A stretch of DNA of 7,422 bases. Source: Telluria beijingensis (lineage in GTDB: Bacteria > Pseudomonadota > Gammaproteobacteria > Burkholderiales > Burkholderiaceae_D). Where the stretch lies: assembly GCF_030770395.1 (NCBI RefSeq), contig NZ_CP132480.1, forward strand, positions 5,992,886 through 6,000,307, given 5' to 3'. Positions 7,007-7,422 of the stretch are shown piece by piece. Positions within the stretch are counted from its first letter, which is position 1; every line of letters starts with the position of its first letter. Both the position numbers and the translations under genes were made by a program. Below the pieces are notes generated by a model, which worked only from the letters and a program-made list of their open reading frames with translations, searched no databases and had not been told where the DNA came from.

Positions 7007-7422
7007 CGTCTTTCCTCCTCCATTCCCGCCATCTCGTTCAGGCGCGCGATCGCGGCTTCGCGCCGCTTGCGCAGGGTCGGCAGCGAGATCCCGTCCAGCC
7101 CGGCCAACTGCTGCATCGTCGGCAGCTCGCCGCTGTCGGGGTCCAGCCATTCGGACGGATAGCTGTCGTCGAATGGGCCGAGCAGCTTGAGATACACCGC
7201 CAGCCGCACCGGCAGGGAATCCTGCGCCATCCGGCGCGCCGCCCAGCTGGCGCGGTCCTCGCCCAGCGCCGCCAGTATGAGATAGTTGGGGGGGAGTGAA
7301 ACCTGTTGCGCGACGATGGCCAGGTGGGCGACGTCCTGCGCCTCGGTGGCGTCGGCCTCGGGTTCCGGCTCGACGGCGTCCACCTCGTCCTGGCGCGCTT
7401 CCAGGATCAGGTCGGGGCCTGG
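6997..7422 (-). CDS. Sigma-factor-like helix-turn-helix protein (5' end off window)
   Basis: The last 141 codons are visible, ending at TGA 6999-6997; the N-terminus lies beyond the right edge. After an acidic linker (VEPEPEADATEAQD) comes a helical region, then PVRLAVYLKLLGPFDDSYPSEW and LPTMQQLAGLDGISLPTLRKRREAAIARL. The latter reads as a helix-turn-helix: a helix with QQLAGLDG, a turn at IS, and a basic recognition helix LPTLRKRREAAIARL, much like region 4 of sigma-70 family factors. It could equally be another DNA-binding regulator, since region 2 is not visible. The gene overlaps the following small gene by 10 bp, and its last codons contain that gene's ribosome binding site (GGAGGA within the GAG-GAG-GAA codons). 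Identity as a sigma factor is inferred from one motif only. Confidence 0.55.
   Translation of the reverse strand, partial: PGPDLILEARQDEVDAVEPEPEADATEAQDVAHLAIVAQQVSLPPNYLILAALGEDRASWAARRMAQDSLPVRLAVYLKLLGPFDDSYPSEWLDPDSGELPTMQQLAGLDGISLPTLRKRREAAIARLNEMAGMEEERRWA
7012..7020 (-). promoter_or_regulatory. Ribosome binding site of the small basic protein gene
   Basis: On the minus strand GAGGAGGAA lies a few bases before ATG 7006-7004. It decides for that ATG over the one at 7000-6998, which would be about 12 bases away. It is embedded in the final codons (EEE) of the sigma-like gene. Confidence 0.65.

Overview
The window is GC-rich, tightly packed DNA from a Gram-negative bacterium. Codon use is strongly G/C-ending and the gene families fit a proteobacterium. 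I lean towards a betaproteobacterium of the Oxalobacteraceae/Massilia type, but that is an impression from protein style, not a test. No rRNA, tRNA, CRISPR array or recognisable insertion sequence was seen.

Left block, minus strand (1-2745). Read in transcription order it starts with the 3' remnant of a gene encoding a histidine phosphotransfer (HPt) domain, probably the tail of a large hybrid sensor kinase. A small GC-rich hairpin follows. Next comes a complete DUF422/CruF-like carotenoid-biosynthesis membrane protein (2054-1245). It overlaps by ATGA a 7TMR-DISM membrane sensor that runs off the left edge. The sensor's last visible residues look like the linker before a histidine kinase core.

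Central block, plus strand (2745-6693). The last ~117 codons of an ABC-transporter ATPase are followed, 10 bp after its stop, by a complete 1193-residue ABC-2 permease fused to an M1-type zinc aminopeptidase domain. The two look like an exporter operon, but the ATPase has lost its Walker A, signature and Walker B regions.

Right block, minus strand (6704-7422). A partial gene with a C-terminal helix-turn-helix reminiscent of sigma-factor region 4 overlaps a ~100-residue basic protein that I do not recognise. A perfect 12-bp inverted repeat lies at the 3' end of the latter, between the convergent blocks.

The main anomaly is near 2740-2748. Two unrelated, divergently oriented genes each lose their 5' part within a few bases of the same point. 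Either a deletion or rearrangement joined them, or the assembly is chimeric there. I see no convincing new multi-gene system. The most unusual arrangements are this junction, the carotenoid-protein/sensor coupling and the sigma-like/small-protein pair.
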